Shown here in pieces: positions 34,005 through 45,785 of a DNA stretch of 64,000 bases. Both the position numbers and the translations under genes were made by a program. Positions within the stretch are counted from its first letter, which is position 1. The number at the start of each line of letters is the position of its first letter. Source of the stretch: Verrucomicrobiia bacterium (GTDB taxonomy: Bacteria > Verrucomicrobiota > Verrucomicrobiia > Limisphaerales > UBA11358). The notes below the pieces were generated by a model. That model had not been told where the DNA came from. It saw only the letters and a program-made list of their open reading frames with translations, and did no database searches. The DNA is taken from positions 66,368-130,367 of the forward strand of contig JARLJW010000094.1 in the NCBI GenBank assembly GCA_031290985.1. The letters are read 5' to 3'.

Positions 34005-35684
34005 TCATTGATTTCCGCTCCCGTCCGCCCGTGCAAAAGGCCCGACTGTCGCGCCCACAAATCCGCCGGCAATATCTGTAGTCAGCATTGTGGCGTCGAG
34101 ATTGGCCGCCAGAATTTTCCATGCGCAATTGTCCGCAGCGTATTCAAACGCGCACATTGCACCGTTGGCGGTGACGCAGAACTTGATGTTTTTTGCATCT
34201 GGCAAATGCACGCATTTGACCACTTCCTGACCGCTGTTTCCTTTGTTCCGTTCTATAAAAATGTCAACCCCGTTGGTTGCTCGGCGCACGCCGGCGAAAT
34301 AATTGTATTGCTCGCCTTGAAACACCGCCAGACCGGCGGACACGTCCGGCCCGCCCGGAATTGCCAGCGCGGTAGCCGTGGTGAAATTGGCGTGTTGCAC
34401 CCGTCGGGCAAGGAAACTGGGATTGCCACGACCGGACAGTTGTTCATTCAGCGGGGTTATTTTCAGTTTTCCCGCTTCAAGTTTCCACCACGTTTGCTTT
34501 GGCGCGCGCAGCATGATCCACAAAGGCGACAGCGCGGTTTCCTTGAACTCGTCGCGCCAGGTAAAATTTCCGTTGAGTGGTTCCCCCGGAATTTCCTGCC
34601 GGACGTCACTTTTGGGAGATTTTACCATCAGCGGCACGCGCTCGCCCTTCGGCAGAATCACCGGCCAGCCGTCATCCGTCCACTTCACGGGCAACATGAA
34701 TGTCTCCCGGCCCATTGGTGAATAACGCCCCCGATAAGGCCGCACACCGAGAAAAACCGCCCACCAGTTATTGTCCGGTCCGATGACGAAATCGGCGTGT
34801 CCGGTGCAAGTGACGGCACCGTGAGCATTGGCACTGAGGCCGCGCTGGCTCAGAATTGGATTGCGATCCCAAGGCTTGTAAGGGCCCTCCACCTTCTGGC
34901 CGCGAAAAACAACCTGTGAATGTTGCGGGCCGGTGCCACCTTCCGCGCAACACAAATAATACCAGCCATCCTTTTTGTAGATATGCGGGCCTTCGATCCA
35001 GACTGGTTTTTTGGAAATATCCACGCCGCCATTCACCAGCACCTTGCGCGGGCCGGTCATTTGCCTAGTAGCCGGATCGTATGCCTGAATCCAGATTGCC
35101 CGGTGGCCGTCATAGAGTGGCGCCCCTGCCGGCCCGCCGTTGTTGACCACCCAAGCCTTGCCATCGTCGTCGAAATAGATGGACGGATCAATGCCGTCAA
35201 ATCCAAGCTTGATGGGATTGGCCCACGGACCGGCCACGTTCGTGGCGGTGACTATAAAATTACCTTCGCCTCCCACCATCGTGCAAATGATGTAAAAAAT
35301 GCCATCGTGATAACGGATGGTCGGCGCATAAATCGCCGACGAGACACCCAGTCTGTCATAACGCAGTTGTTCCGGCCGATCGATGGCGTGGCCAACCTGA
35401 TCCCAATTGACCAACTCGCGGCTATGAAAAATCGGGATGCCCGGGAAATAAGCAAACGTGGAGTTTACCGAATAGTAATCATCGCCCACGCGGCAGATGC
35501 TCGGGTCGGGGTAAAAACCGGCGCGGATTGGGTTTACATATTCACCCATGCCGGCGTCTATTTCCATGGCATTGGTTCCGGAATACTCGAACCAGTCAAA
35601 CGCCACGGGAGCGGGTTCCGCCCGGAGCCATGCGGTCGCGGCGGATAGGATGAGGGCGCAGAATGCAAGCCGGTGGATTTTCAT
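34005..35684 (-). CDS. GH43 beta-xylosidase/alpha-L-arabinofuranosidase, secreted
   Basis: 559 residues with leader MKIHRLAFCALILSAATAWL. The propeller has GFYPDPSICRVGDDYYSVNS (base Asp), FPGIPIFHSRELVNWDQVG, APTIRYHDGIFYII, GIDPSIYFDDDGKAW (pKa-setting Asp) and WIEGPHIYKKDGWYYL (acid Glu). The C-terminal ~190 residues are the concanavalin-like GH43_C2 domain (NFTWRDEFKETALSPLW..., FLARRVQHANFTTAT). This arrangement is typical of exo-acting xylosidase/arabinofuranosidases. It starts 30 bp after GH127, and its stop overlaps a possible GH10 start. Confidence 0.93.
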   Translation of the reverse strand: MKIHRLAFCALILSAATAWLRAEPAPVAFDWFEYSGTNAMEIDAGMGEYVNPIRAGFYPDPSICRVGDDYYSVNSTFAYFPGIPIFHSRELVNWDQVGHAIDRPEQLRYDRLGVSSAIYAPTIRYHDGIFYIICTMVGGEGNFIVTATNVAGPWANPIKLGFDGIDPSIYFDDDGKAWVVNNGGPAGAPLYDGHRAIWIQAYDPATRQMTGPRKVLVNGGVDISKKPVWIEGPHIYKKDGWYYLCCAEGGTGPQHSQVVFRGQKVEGPYKPWDRNPILSQRGLSANAHGAVTCTGHADFVIGPDNNWWAVFLGVRPYRGRYSPMGRETFMLPVKWTDDGWPVILPKGERVPLMVKSPKSDVRQEIPGEPLNGNFTWRDEFKETALSPLWIMLRAPKQTWWKLEAGKLKITPLNEQLSGRGNPSFLARRVQHANFTTATALAIPGGPDVSAGLAVFQGEQYNYFAGVRRATNGVDIFIERNKGNSGQEVVKCVHLPDAKNIKFCVTANGAMCAFEYAADNCAWKILAANLDATMLTTDIAGGFVGATVGPFARADGSGNQ

Positions 35685-35714
35685 GTTCGACCAAGATGCG
35701 TCTTCATTTGTCTT

Positions 35715-38156
35715 TCATTGGGCATCAGCTTTCATCAGCCGCACATCATAAATGCCGCCAACGCTGGAACCTTGCCGGGCGGAAAACTTGATCGTCACGT
35801 GGCCATCGGTCGCGAGGGAAAGCGTTTTCGCCGGAATGGAAAAGCGCTTTTCAAAAAACTGGCCGGGCTGGGAATTGTTCAAGCTCTCCGTCGCGAGGAG
35901 TTCGCCGTTGGCCAGAATGTCGAACGTGCGGCCCGCGTCCCCGCCCCAATAAGTCACGGCCAGTTCAATGTTTTTTTCGCCCCGCGGGTTAAGCGCATAT
36001 TGGAACCAATCGCCGCGACGCCAGCGCTGGCCGTTGCGCAGCCCGGAGTCGCTGTGTTGGCCCACATAGTCATGTTCCACCTCCGGTTGCTGTTCACCCG
36101 GAGCCACGCGATCCAGTGTGCTGGCCTCCCGCAGGGCCTTGGCGCGTTCCTCGGCGGCCAGGCGTTCGTGGCGGGCCGCAAGTTCCTCCTTCGTGGTCAA
36201 CTGCCAATACATCTGATAACGCTCGTCATGCAAACGGAAGAACGGAATGAGCGGCAGACCATTCGCCACCGCCGGTTCAACCACATTCACCAGATTGAAA
36301 TGCAGCGGCCCGGCGGCGCGGTCAGGCTTGACGTGCTGGGGAAGATCGTTCGTGTCGGTGAGCAAAACCGGCGCCCGATCCAGCGGAATCAGCGGCCCGG
36401 ATGCAACATGGCCCATGCGGCTGCCGTTGGCGATTAAGCCCACCAAATTATTTGTGCCTGACGGCCGCGCGAGCAGGATCGGGCCGTGCAGAATCGCAAC
36501 CCAATCAGATCCGTCCGGGAGGCGCTCCACTGTGGTGCGCATGGGAAGTTCAACTTCCACCGTGTCGCCGTCGTGCCATACTCGGCGCAGCTCGGCATAA
36601 GACGACGGAGGCGAAGTGACCGTGACTGGTTTGCCATTTACGCGCACGGCAAAATCGCCCGCCGCAACCCAGTCCGGATGACGCAAATAGAGCGTGAACT
36701 CGGACGGTTTCTGGAGCTTCAAAGTCAGCTTGGTGCGGGGCTCGTCGGGAAAGGCGGTTTCCTGGCGCAACACGAGGCCGAGGTTCACTGCGGTCAGTTC
36801 GGAAGCAATGAATAGATTGACATAAAGGCCGTTCGTGGCCTGGGCGTATATGAATTCGCCATACTTGCCGGGATTTTCCATGCCTGTGCCGACGCAGCAC
36901 CAAAAACAAGTGTCGGGCTGCGAATAGACGCGATAATGTTCCGGCCGGATCGGCGTGAAATAAACGTAGCCCGGAGCCTCGGGGTTAATGGACGCCAGGA
37001 TGTGATTGTAGAGCGCCCGCTCGTAATAATCGGCATACGCCGCGCCGGGCTGGGACACAAAAAGCTGCTCCGTCAGCCGAAGCATATTGTAGGTGTTGCA
37101 GGTTTCTGGACCTTCCCGGCTCTCCAACATGCCTTCAAAATTTTTCGGGTCGTTGAAATGCTCGGAAACGCTGTTGCCACCGAACGCGACGGAGCGTTTG
37201 CCGGTGACATTGTCCCAGAAAAAGCGCGCCCCGGAATCGGCCTCCTGGTCGCCGGTGAGCGTGGCAATCCTTTCCAGACCGATGACTTTTGGAATTTGGG
37301 TGTTGGCATGCAGGCCGGTGAGCCGGTCCTCATGATGTTCCAGCGGCTCAAGGATGGCCTGCTGAGAAAAACGGCGGGCGGCGACGATGAATTTTTGATC
37401 GCCAGTGAGCGCATAAAGGTCGGCCAGCACTTCATTCATGCCGCCGTGTTCCTGACGAAGCATCCGTTGCATCTGCTGGTCAGAAAGGCCGGAGATAAGG
37501 TTAACGCACCAGTCACCTAAATGAATGAACACCTCGCGCGCCTCGGGGTTTCCAGCAATCAAGCAGGCATCCCGCAAGCCGGCAAAGGTCTTGTGCAGGT
37601 TATACCATGGTACCCATTTGCCGTTCACCGCCTCGACCTGGCCGGCCGCGACCGAATTCCACAGCGCGCGACTACCGGGAACCCCGCCGACATAGCCGTT
37701 GGTCCAGGCTTTTTGGCAGCGATCGAGTTCGGCAACCATGTAGTTCAACCGCCGACGCAACTCGCCATCCGGCGTGTCCGCACCGGAAGCAATCATGGTC
37801 GAGAGCGCGGAGAGATAATGGCCGGCCGTATGGCCGTCGAGACCCCCGCTTTCCCAGTTGCCGTAGGGCCTGGCTTTCATTTCCAAGCCCGCCTCACGCG
37901 CGAACGGTGCCAGCAACCGATCCGGATCCAGCTCCAGCAGGTAAGTGCGGTTGGCTTTGACGGCTTCAACGAACGGGCCCTGGTCCAGCAAGCGTACCGA
38001 GGTTAACGGAAAAACGCTTGCCGGCGGTAGCACGGGAATAGGTTCAGCCGCTCGGGCAATACTGGTCAACGAACCGGCAATAAACAATGGAAGCAGCAGC
38101 AAACTGGCAAACAACTTTTGCTTTCTTATGACGGGCTGCGAGCAATGTGACATCAT
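35715..38156 (-). CDS. GH127 beta-L-arabinofuranosidase (DUF1680), secreted
   Basis: Likely releases beta-linked L-arabinofuranose. 813 residues; leader MMSHCSQPVIRKQKLFASLL..., cleaved near ARAAEP. An (alpha/alpha)6 barrel family: GNWESGGLDGHTAGHYLSAL, KWVPWYNLHKTFAGLRDA and QEHGGMNEVLADLYALTGD. The zinc/catalytic residues known for GH127 are visible: Glu and Cys in GPETCNTYNML, and the Cys cluster in DTCFWCCVGTGMENPGKYGE. The C-terminus continues with beta domains (RRGDWFQYALNPRGEKNIE). The gap to the upstream CE1 gene is 178 bp, so an extra promoter is possible there. Confidence 0.93.
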   Translation of the reverse strand: MMSHCSQPVIRKQKLFASLLLLPLFIAGSLTSIARAAEPIPVLPPASVFPLTSVRLLDQGPFVEAVKANRTYLLELDPDRLLAPFAREAGLEMKARPYGNWESGGLDGHTAGHYLSALSTMIASGADTPDGELRRRLNYMVAELDRCQKAWTNGYVGGVPGSRALWNSVAAGQVEAVNGKWVPWYNLHKTFAGLRDACLIAGNPEAREVFIHLGDWCVNLISGLSDQQMQRMLRQEHGGMNEVLADLYALTGDQKFIVAARRFSQQAILEPLEHHEDRLTGLHANTQIPKVIGLERIATLTGDQEADSGARFFWDNVTGKRSVAFGGNSVSEHFNDPKNFEGMLESREGPETCNTYNMLRLTEQLFVSQPGAAYADYYERALYNHILASINPEAPGYVYFTPIRPEHYRVYSQPDTCFWCCVGTGMENPGKYGEFIYAQATNGLYVNLFIASELTAVNLGLVLRQETAFPDEPRTKLTLKLQKPSEFTLYLRHPDWVAAGDFAVRVNGKPVTVTSPPSSYAELRRVWHDGDTVEVELPMRTTVERLPDGSDWVAILHGPILLARPSGTNNLVGLIANGSRMGHVASGPLIPLDRAPVLLTDTNDLPQHVKPDRAAGPLHFNLVNVVEPAVANGLPLIPFFRLHDERYQMYWQLTTKEELAARHERLAAEERAKALREASTLDRVAPGEQQPEVEHDYVGQHSDSGLRNGQRWRRGDWFQYALNPRGEKNIELAVTYWGGDAGRTFDILANGELLATESLNNSQPGQFFEKRFSIPAKTLSLATDGHVTIKFSARQGSSVGGIYDVRLMKADAQ

Positions 38157-38334
38157 AAAATTTGTCGGGATTCAATTGAAAGTCAGACTGGATGATTGAT
38201 TGAAACATCCCATCGTTAGATTCAAGCAGCGATTTGCCACCACACCGCATGAATAAGAATCAACGCGAGCCAGGCGCAGCGAAGGATTTCCAGTTGTGAT
38301 AAAGGTCATTCTGATGGCTTTGAAATAAGTGCGT

Positions 38335-40476
<2,142 letters not shown>

Positions 40477-43446
40477 TTATTTGGTTTTCAACTTTAACAC
40501 GGTGATGGAATACGGCGGAAATTCACGGGTGAAATTCGCGCTCAAGTCGCTGACCTTTTCCGTGTGCGGGACCAATTTGTCCCGGTCATCAATCAGGTTC
40601 GTGTCGCTTGGGCTTTTGGCCGACAGCACCACCGCTTCGCCTTTGGCGCTGATCTTGGTCGCACCGCCGAACTGAACGTTGATCCGCCGAGCCTGGCCAT
40701 CCACATTCACGATTTTTAGATAAATGATTCCGCTCTTGGCGTCGCGCGTGGCGCTGTAGTAAAGCGCCGGCACACGGCGTGCGGGCGGCGTGCCACCTCT
40801 ACGCCCGGCGGGAGGAATCTGTTCGATTACCGGGATGCCTGCGGCTTTGCCGGGTAAAATGTCGGCACCACAGTTTTGGGCGAACATGGTTTCGACATGG
40901 TAGGAAGGCGAGCCATATGAATTTAGCGCGTCATAACCGATCAAGTCACTTTCCCATTGCATCGAACGGCCGTTGCCAGCGAGCTGGCTCACGTTGACAA
41001 ACAGCGGAGCGAAGCATTCCATCAGGACGACATCGGCGTTACGTTCCATGCCGCACATCCAAGCGGCGTCACCGAGTGCGCCGGCCATGTTGGGCGTGGG
41101 CGCGCCAACGCGGGTGGCCCATTCACCGACGAAGACCCTGCTCTGATCGGCGGCGCGGCTGCGGTTGTCATATTGATGAAAGTTGACTTCCATGTCCGGT
41201 TGGCTGCGATAAAAATGCTCGTCAACAAGGTCGGGCCGGCGACCTTTAATCCACTTATTCTGCGCCTGTTCGTGACCGATGGAGGAAATGACTTTCAGGT
41301 TCGGATACATGGCTTTGATGGCATCATAGAACTGGATGAAACGCCCCTCATAACTGCCGCTGCGGTCGAAAAAGTCCTCGTTCCCGACTTCAACGCAGTG
41401 GAGCGGGAAGGGCTTGGGATGGCCATCCAGGGCGCGACGAGCACCCCATTTCGTGGTCTTGGCGTCGCCGGTGAGATACTCAATTTCTTCGAGCGCTTCC
41501 TGAACATAGGGTTCCAGTTTCGGACCGGCTTCAACGTGGCCACCGCTGCCGAGGCAGTAACCGCCAAAGACGGCCAGCACGGGTTCCATGTCGAGGTCTT
41601 CGCACCATTCAGCGTATTCCAGAATGCCCATGCCGTCGGTGGACCAATACCCCCAGCAACTCGGATGGCCGGGACGCTGTTCCACCGGCCCGATGGATTC
41701 CTGCCAATTGAAACGCTGGTTGAAGGCGTTGCCCTCCACATAATTGCCGCCCGGCAGGCGGAGAAATTTTGGCTTCATGGCCGCCAGCAATTCCATGATG
41801 TCGGCACGATTGCCGTTGGGTCGATTTTTATAGGTGGGCGGAAAGAGTGAAACATTTTGCAACCAGAGCGTTCCCGGCGTCCTGGTGGTAAGCTTGAAAA
41901 CGTTTTCTTTGGAAGCCGGAACATTCCTGGTCTTGAGTTTGCCCTCAAATTTCTTCCATTCGGTGGTCAGGCCTCTGAATTCGACGCTGGCGAAGCTTGT
42001 TTTGCCGTCCGCGCTTTCAATGCTCAACGTCACCGGGCCGCTAAAACCGGCGACGGCCTTGGCAAAAAAGGAGACGGCATAGGTCGTCTTGGGCCTGACG
42101 GGAATGCCCCAGTAACCACCATTGGCGATGCCGACCGGCGAAGCCGCAGATGCAGACGAGGCATCGAGCTTGAGGCTAACGTTCAGGAATTCGTTGAGCG
42201 GTGTATTCGTGTCGAGCACCATTGAGGCATCGCCAACAGTGGTCCAGAACCGGGGCTTGGTGCCGGGCGGGTATGAAACCGGGAGGTATTTTCCGGCTTC
42301 GTAGGTATCAGGGGTGACGCGGGGGACAATGGCATCCGCCTTGAAAGACCGATTGCGGATTAGCTCACCATAAATTCCACCTTCGTAGGAATAATTGATT
42401 TCCTCGGTCATTAACCCGAAGAAGTCCGGGCTCACCTTTCCAACAACTTTGCCAGCGTCAATTTGCAGCACCGGGGTTGCGGCAGGTCCGGTTGCAGCAG
42501 CGGTGGTCAGGACAGGCATGGTCAAGCCGGGCGCGCTGGCGACCGGCGCAGCCGTGACCGGCGCGGAGATGATGACACTGGTTTCAGCCGCTCCCTCCGG
42601 AATGATTTCAATGGCGTTGATTTCCGGGTTTTCCACCTGGGCGGTGAACTCGATGCGGAATTCTCCATTCGTCACCTCCACGGGCACCGCTTCAACATAG
42701 GCTCGATTTTGACCGCCGGCCTTCACCCACACGTCGAAATTCTTGAACTCGTGCCCCTGCACATTTAATGAGAATACGCGCTCCCCAGGGCCGGTGATGG
42801 CGTCATAGGTTTCGGCAAAATATAGTTTCGCCAGATACTTGCCATTGGAAACTTTGCAGGAAAATGAGTCCATCGAGTAATGCTCGCTCAAGAACAGTCC
42901 CGCATCCTTGGTGGCCGCAATCACGGTGGAGGTATCGTGATCTGTGGTGCTGCCGCCTTCAAAGCCTTGTTCCGGCAGCCAGACATTTCCGTTTGCATCG
43001 GTATAAGGTGTCGACCGGCCGGCCTTGATCCGGATGGTCTTTGCGGTCGTTGCTTTCACAACAGATCCGGCCAGATCACGCCGGGCCACGATTTCCTCCG
43101 TGGCCAGGTCGCCGACCGCGCGCGTGAATTTAATTTCGCTGGCATCAGCCGAAAGCTTGCCCGTGTAGGTGATGCGAATTTCGTTCTCCTGGAAATTCAT
43201 GGTTTCCACGAATGAAACGGCATCGCCTTCAACTTTTCCTTCTTTCAACTCGGCTTCACGCTTCCGATCGCCGACCTCCGAGCTGGCTTTCCCGGTCAAA
43301 CTCCGGTCGTCCTGCTTAAACGTGAAGATGTATTTTTGCAAACCGATCTGAGAATCGAATTCGGTTTTCCAAGTGCCGGTGACATCCGCCGCGAGCATGG
43401 CCAACGGCAGGATTGCAAACGGCAAAAGCAAGATTGAGATTTTCAT
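40477..43446 (-). CDS. GH51 alpha-L-arabinofuranosidase with N-terminal beta and malectin modules, secreted
   Basis: 989 residues. Leader MKISILLLPFAILPLAMLAA. Residues ~20-130 are a small beta-barrel-like module (GTWKTEFDSQIGLQKYIFTF, GDAVSFVETMNF). Residues ~135-285 are a malectin module very close to the lipoprotein at 12338 (SEHYSMDSFSCKVSNGKY, ETYDAITGPGERVF, NPEINAIEIIP). GH51 follows: PDFFGLMTEEINYSYEGGIY, KFLRLPGGNYVEGN, acid/base Glu690 in EVGNEDFF and nucleophile Glu775 in VFVGEWAT. Most GH51 enzymes are cytoplasmic and much shorter; this one is exported and carries binding modules. First gene of a six-gene minus-strand run. Site 6 is 251 bp upstream. Confidence 0.93.
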   Translation of the reverse strand: MKISILLLPFAILPLAMLAADVTGTWKTEFDSQIGLQKYIFTFKQDDRSLTGKASSEVGDRKREAELKEGKVEGDAVSFVETMNFQENEIRITYTGKLSADASEIKFTRAVGDLATEEIVARRDLAGSVVKATTAKTIRIKAGRSTPYTDANGNVWLPEQGFEGGSTTDHDTSTVIAATKDAGLFLSEHYSMDSFSCKVSNGKYLAKLYFAETYDAITGPGERVFSLNVQGHEFKNFDVWVKAGGQNRAYVEAVPVEVTNGEFRIEFTAQVENPEINAIEIIPEGAAETSVIISAPVTAAPVASAPGLTMPVLTTAAATGPAATPVLQIDAGKVVGKVSPDFFGLMTEEINYSYEGGIYGELIRNRSFKADAIVPRVTPDTYEAGKYLPVSYPPGTKPRFWTTVGDASMVLDTNTPLNEFLNVSLKLDASSASAASPVGIANGGYWGIPVRPKTTYAVSFFAKAVAGFSGPVTLSIESADGKTSFASVEFRGLTTEWKKFEGKLKTRNVPASKENVFKLTTRTPGTLWLQNVSLFPPTYKNRPNGNRADIMELLAAMKPKFLRLPGGNYVEGNAFNQRFNWQESIGPVEQRPGHPSCWGYWSTDGMGILEYAEWCEDLDMEPVLAVFGGYCLGSGGHVEAGPKLEPYVQEALEEIEYLTGDAKTTKWGARRALDGHPKPFPLHCVEVGNEDFFDRSGSYEGRFIQFYDAIKAMYPNLKVISSIGHEQAQNKWIKGRRPDLVDEHFYRSQPDMEVNFHQYDNRSRAADQSRVFVGEWATRVGAPTPNMAGALGDAAWMCGMERNADVVLMECFAPLFVNVSQLAGNGRSMQWESDLIGYDALNSYGSPSYHVETMFAQNCGADILPGKAAGIPVIEQIPPAGRRGGTPPARRVPALYYSATRDAKSGIIYLKIVNVDGQARRINVQFGGATKISAKGEAVVLSAKSPSDTNLIDDRDKLVPHTEKVSDLSANFTREFPPYSITVLKLKTK

Positions 43447-43697
43447 TTATATGGAGACTGAAGGGGGGTTCGTAATGGTTGAGATTGGAATCATTTCATG
43501 TACAAAAGCAAACGGAATTGGCAAATATTCCCGCCAAGGCATCGCTGACTGCCTTTGCTGACGGCACGTTTATGCCTTGGCGAGTTGATTTGCCATTCGT
43601 CACCGCAAAACTCAAAAGAGACCCCAAAATGTCCACCAATGATTCTTTCACAGGAAATTATTACCTCAATACTACCGGAGAACCGGCACCATCGGAC

Positions 43698-43715
43698 ATA
43701 CGACAAGTGTCGTAT
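43698..43715. promoter_or_regulatory. Operator-like palindrome, site 6
   Basis: ATACGACAAGTGTCGTAT, both arms intact. Lies 251 bp before GH51 (minus) and further from the plus-strand oxidoreductase remnant. It probably controls the GH51-GH127-GH10-CE6 run. Confidence 0.75.
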
Positions 43716-43959
43716 ATGCAATGATTGGTTCCCAGGCACATAGACGCGTTGGTTGGGAATGCCAAATATGAATGTGGCGGCACGGTGAACTTGAATGACG
43801 TGCGCTTCGGCGCAGCCGCCGGGGCGCGGCCACCAAAACGCCATGCCCAGGACTACGGCAGGTTTCAAGTGCAAGCGCTAAAGTAATTTCCGCAAATAAA
43901 TCACGACCCGGCTTCGGCGGCGAGGTAACTTTGAACAATGGAAATGCTTGGAACTCCAT

Positions 43960-44103
43960 CTACCCCTGCCCTCCGCGCACGACGTCGTCGGTCAAATCCT
44001 GAAAGAAGCGTCCGACCAGCTTGAGCCGGGAACTGCTGGTGGGCGCGAAATGCAGATGGAACCGCAGGTGTTGGGCCGACGGGGCTTTGACAACCATCTG
44101 CTT
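43960..44103 (-). pseudogene. C-terminal remnant of an IS630-family transposase
   Basis: The minus strand encodes QMVVKAPSAQHLRFHLHF, APTSSSRLKLVGRFF and QDLTDDVVRGG, then a stop. IS630-type transposases end with a block like RFHLHFTPTSxSWLNxVERFF and a loosely similar LTxxxxRxG tail. Here the conserved Trp is Arg and the Glu of VERFF, the third catalytic acid, is Gly. The upstream catalytic part is absent. It is a dead fragment. Confidence 0.55.
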
Positions 44104-44258
44104 GTGGGTGGCCTAGAATGGGGCGCATAAATAATATATCACAAAATGCCGTGCCACCCTGCCGTCATGCGACTGCCGGCTCATCCTGGCGCAGACAAAT
44201 CTTAATCTCTGTCACTGCCATCCGGCTTTTCCGGCTGCCTGGCCATCTGTCAATTGAG

Positions 44259-45601
44259 ATGAGCTCATCGCGAGCACATCAGACAGCCAAAGCCACGGGC
44301 ATCAGCCGCCGACGGTTTCTCTCCTCGACTGCCGCCGCCATCGGCTTCCATCCCTTCTGCTCGACTTGGTCTTCGGCCAGAATCGACCGTCCAACCGCAT
44401 CAACGTTGGAATCATCGGCTGGGGAATGCGGGGGCCAGAAAACACCCGGTCATTTCTTGCCGAGGGAGATTGCCGTGTCGTTGCCGCGTGCGATGTGGAC
44501 AAAAAACACTTGCAGAACGCGGTGAACGCCGTCAATGAGCATTGCCAGAACCAGGATTGCACCGCGTATCACGGCTATCGCGAATTGCTGGCGCAAAAGA
44601 TATTGATGCCGTGATGATTGCCGTGCCAAATCACTGGCATGCGCTGGTGTATGTTGAAGCCGCACGGCGTAAGAAAGATATTTACGGCGAGAAACCGCTG
44701 CCAGGACCGTGGCTGAACAGCTGGCCACCGTGCGCGCAATTCAGCAAAATAATATCGTCTGGCAGACCGGCTCATGGCGGCGTTCGCAGGCCTCTTATCG
44801 CCGGGCCGCCGAAATCGTCCGCAACGGCCTTATCGGCAAGATCCAGCGCGTCGAGATCGGGTTGCTCGGAGGCCACATTGACTTCATCGCGCAGAATGAC
44901 GGCATGGATCCGAGCTATGAGATCTCGAATCCACCGCCGGAGCTTGACTACGAAACCTGGATTGGGCCTTCAACGATGTTGCCTTATGTTCAGCCCGGAC
45001 ACACATGAACTGGCGCTGGAACTATAATACCGGCGGCGGAACGTTGCTGGATTGGATCGGCCACTTCTGCGACATCGCGCACTGGGGCATGGACTGCGAC
45101 CATTCCGGCCCGTCAGAAATTGAAGGCCACGGCGATTTTCCGCCACAGGACGACGTGTTCAACACCTGCACGAAATACCGCATTGAGTTGAAGTATCCGC
45201 ATGATATCGCCATGACGATTGCCGGCGGTTATCCGGAAATCGAGGAAGGCACCAAATGGATCGGCACCGGCGGCTGGGTTTCGGCGGGGCAGTGGAGATT
45301 TGAAAGTTCCAATCGAGAATGGAGGTTTAACAAAGATCTCTCCGATGTATTGCGCAAGGTGAAACTTTACGAGTCTCCCGGCCACGTCCGCAATTTTCTG
45401 GACTGCATCAAATCACGCCAACCTACGGTCACGCCGGTGGAGACAGGATATCATTCCACCCTCCCCGGCCATCTGGGTTTGATCTCAATCTTCACCGGAC
45501 GAAAAATTCACTGGTACGTCGCGAAGGAAGAAATCATTGGCGATGCCGACGCCAGCAAATGGTTAGGCCGCGAATATCGGTCGCCTTGGAAGCTGGGTTG
45601 A
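44259..45601 (+). pseudogene. Frameshifted Gfo/Idh/MocA-family oxidoreductase with Tat leader
   Basis: A typical secreted NAD(P)-dependent sugar-type oxidoreductase spread over four frame changes. Pieces: a Tat-like leader SRRRFLSSTAAAIGF; the Rossmann start RINVGIIGWGMRGPENTRSF and VVAACDVDKKHLQNAVNAV; IDAVMIAVPNHWHALVYVEA and KKDIYGEKPL; QTGSWRRSQASYRRAAEIVR to YETWIGPSTMLPYVQP; then NWRWNYNTGGGTLLDWIGH to the natural-looking end. Shifts fall near 44360, 44590, 44700 and 45005. All are in the same direction (each consistent with loss of one base or gain of two). Between shifts the protein sequence is well preserved, so decay is recent or the assembly has errors here. Confidence 0.8.
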
Positions 45602-45669
45602 TTTCCCTTAAAATGAGCCTCTGGATCAATTGACCGGGCTCTTTCCCGGCCAGGCCGGGGCGGATAACA

Positions 45670-45687
45670 ATACGACGTTTGACGGAT
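45670..45687. promoter_or_regulatory. Possible degenerate operator site upstream of GH3-B
   Basis: ATACGACGTTTGACGGAT keeps the full left arm ATACGAC, while the right arm matches 5 of 7. It lies 98 bp before the GH3-B start, the same kind of position as the intact sites. Could be chance. Confidence 0.3.
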
Positions 45688-45785
45688 TGCGAGCTATTGA
45701 ATGTTCAAAAATAATACGGGTTTACAATGCCACAACACCCAATTTCCATCGATCCCTAGTTTATCCAGCTGATATATCTATACCT

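Larger units (their letters stand above)
43447..44258. other. Divergent region between GH51 and the broken oxidoreductase
   Basis: About 800 bp with no intact gene. It holds operator site 6 (43698-43715) and the tail of a dead IS630-type transposase (43960-44103). Short frames elsewhere on both strands have no recognisable homology. Confidence 0.55.

Noticed and set aside
45630-45785. N-terminal extension of GH3-B
   Set aside because: Not similar to GH3 proteins and spans the possible degenerate operator; ATG 45786 leads directly into the conserved domain.
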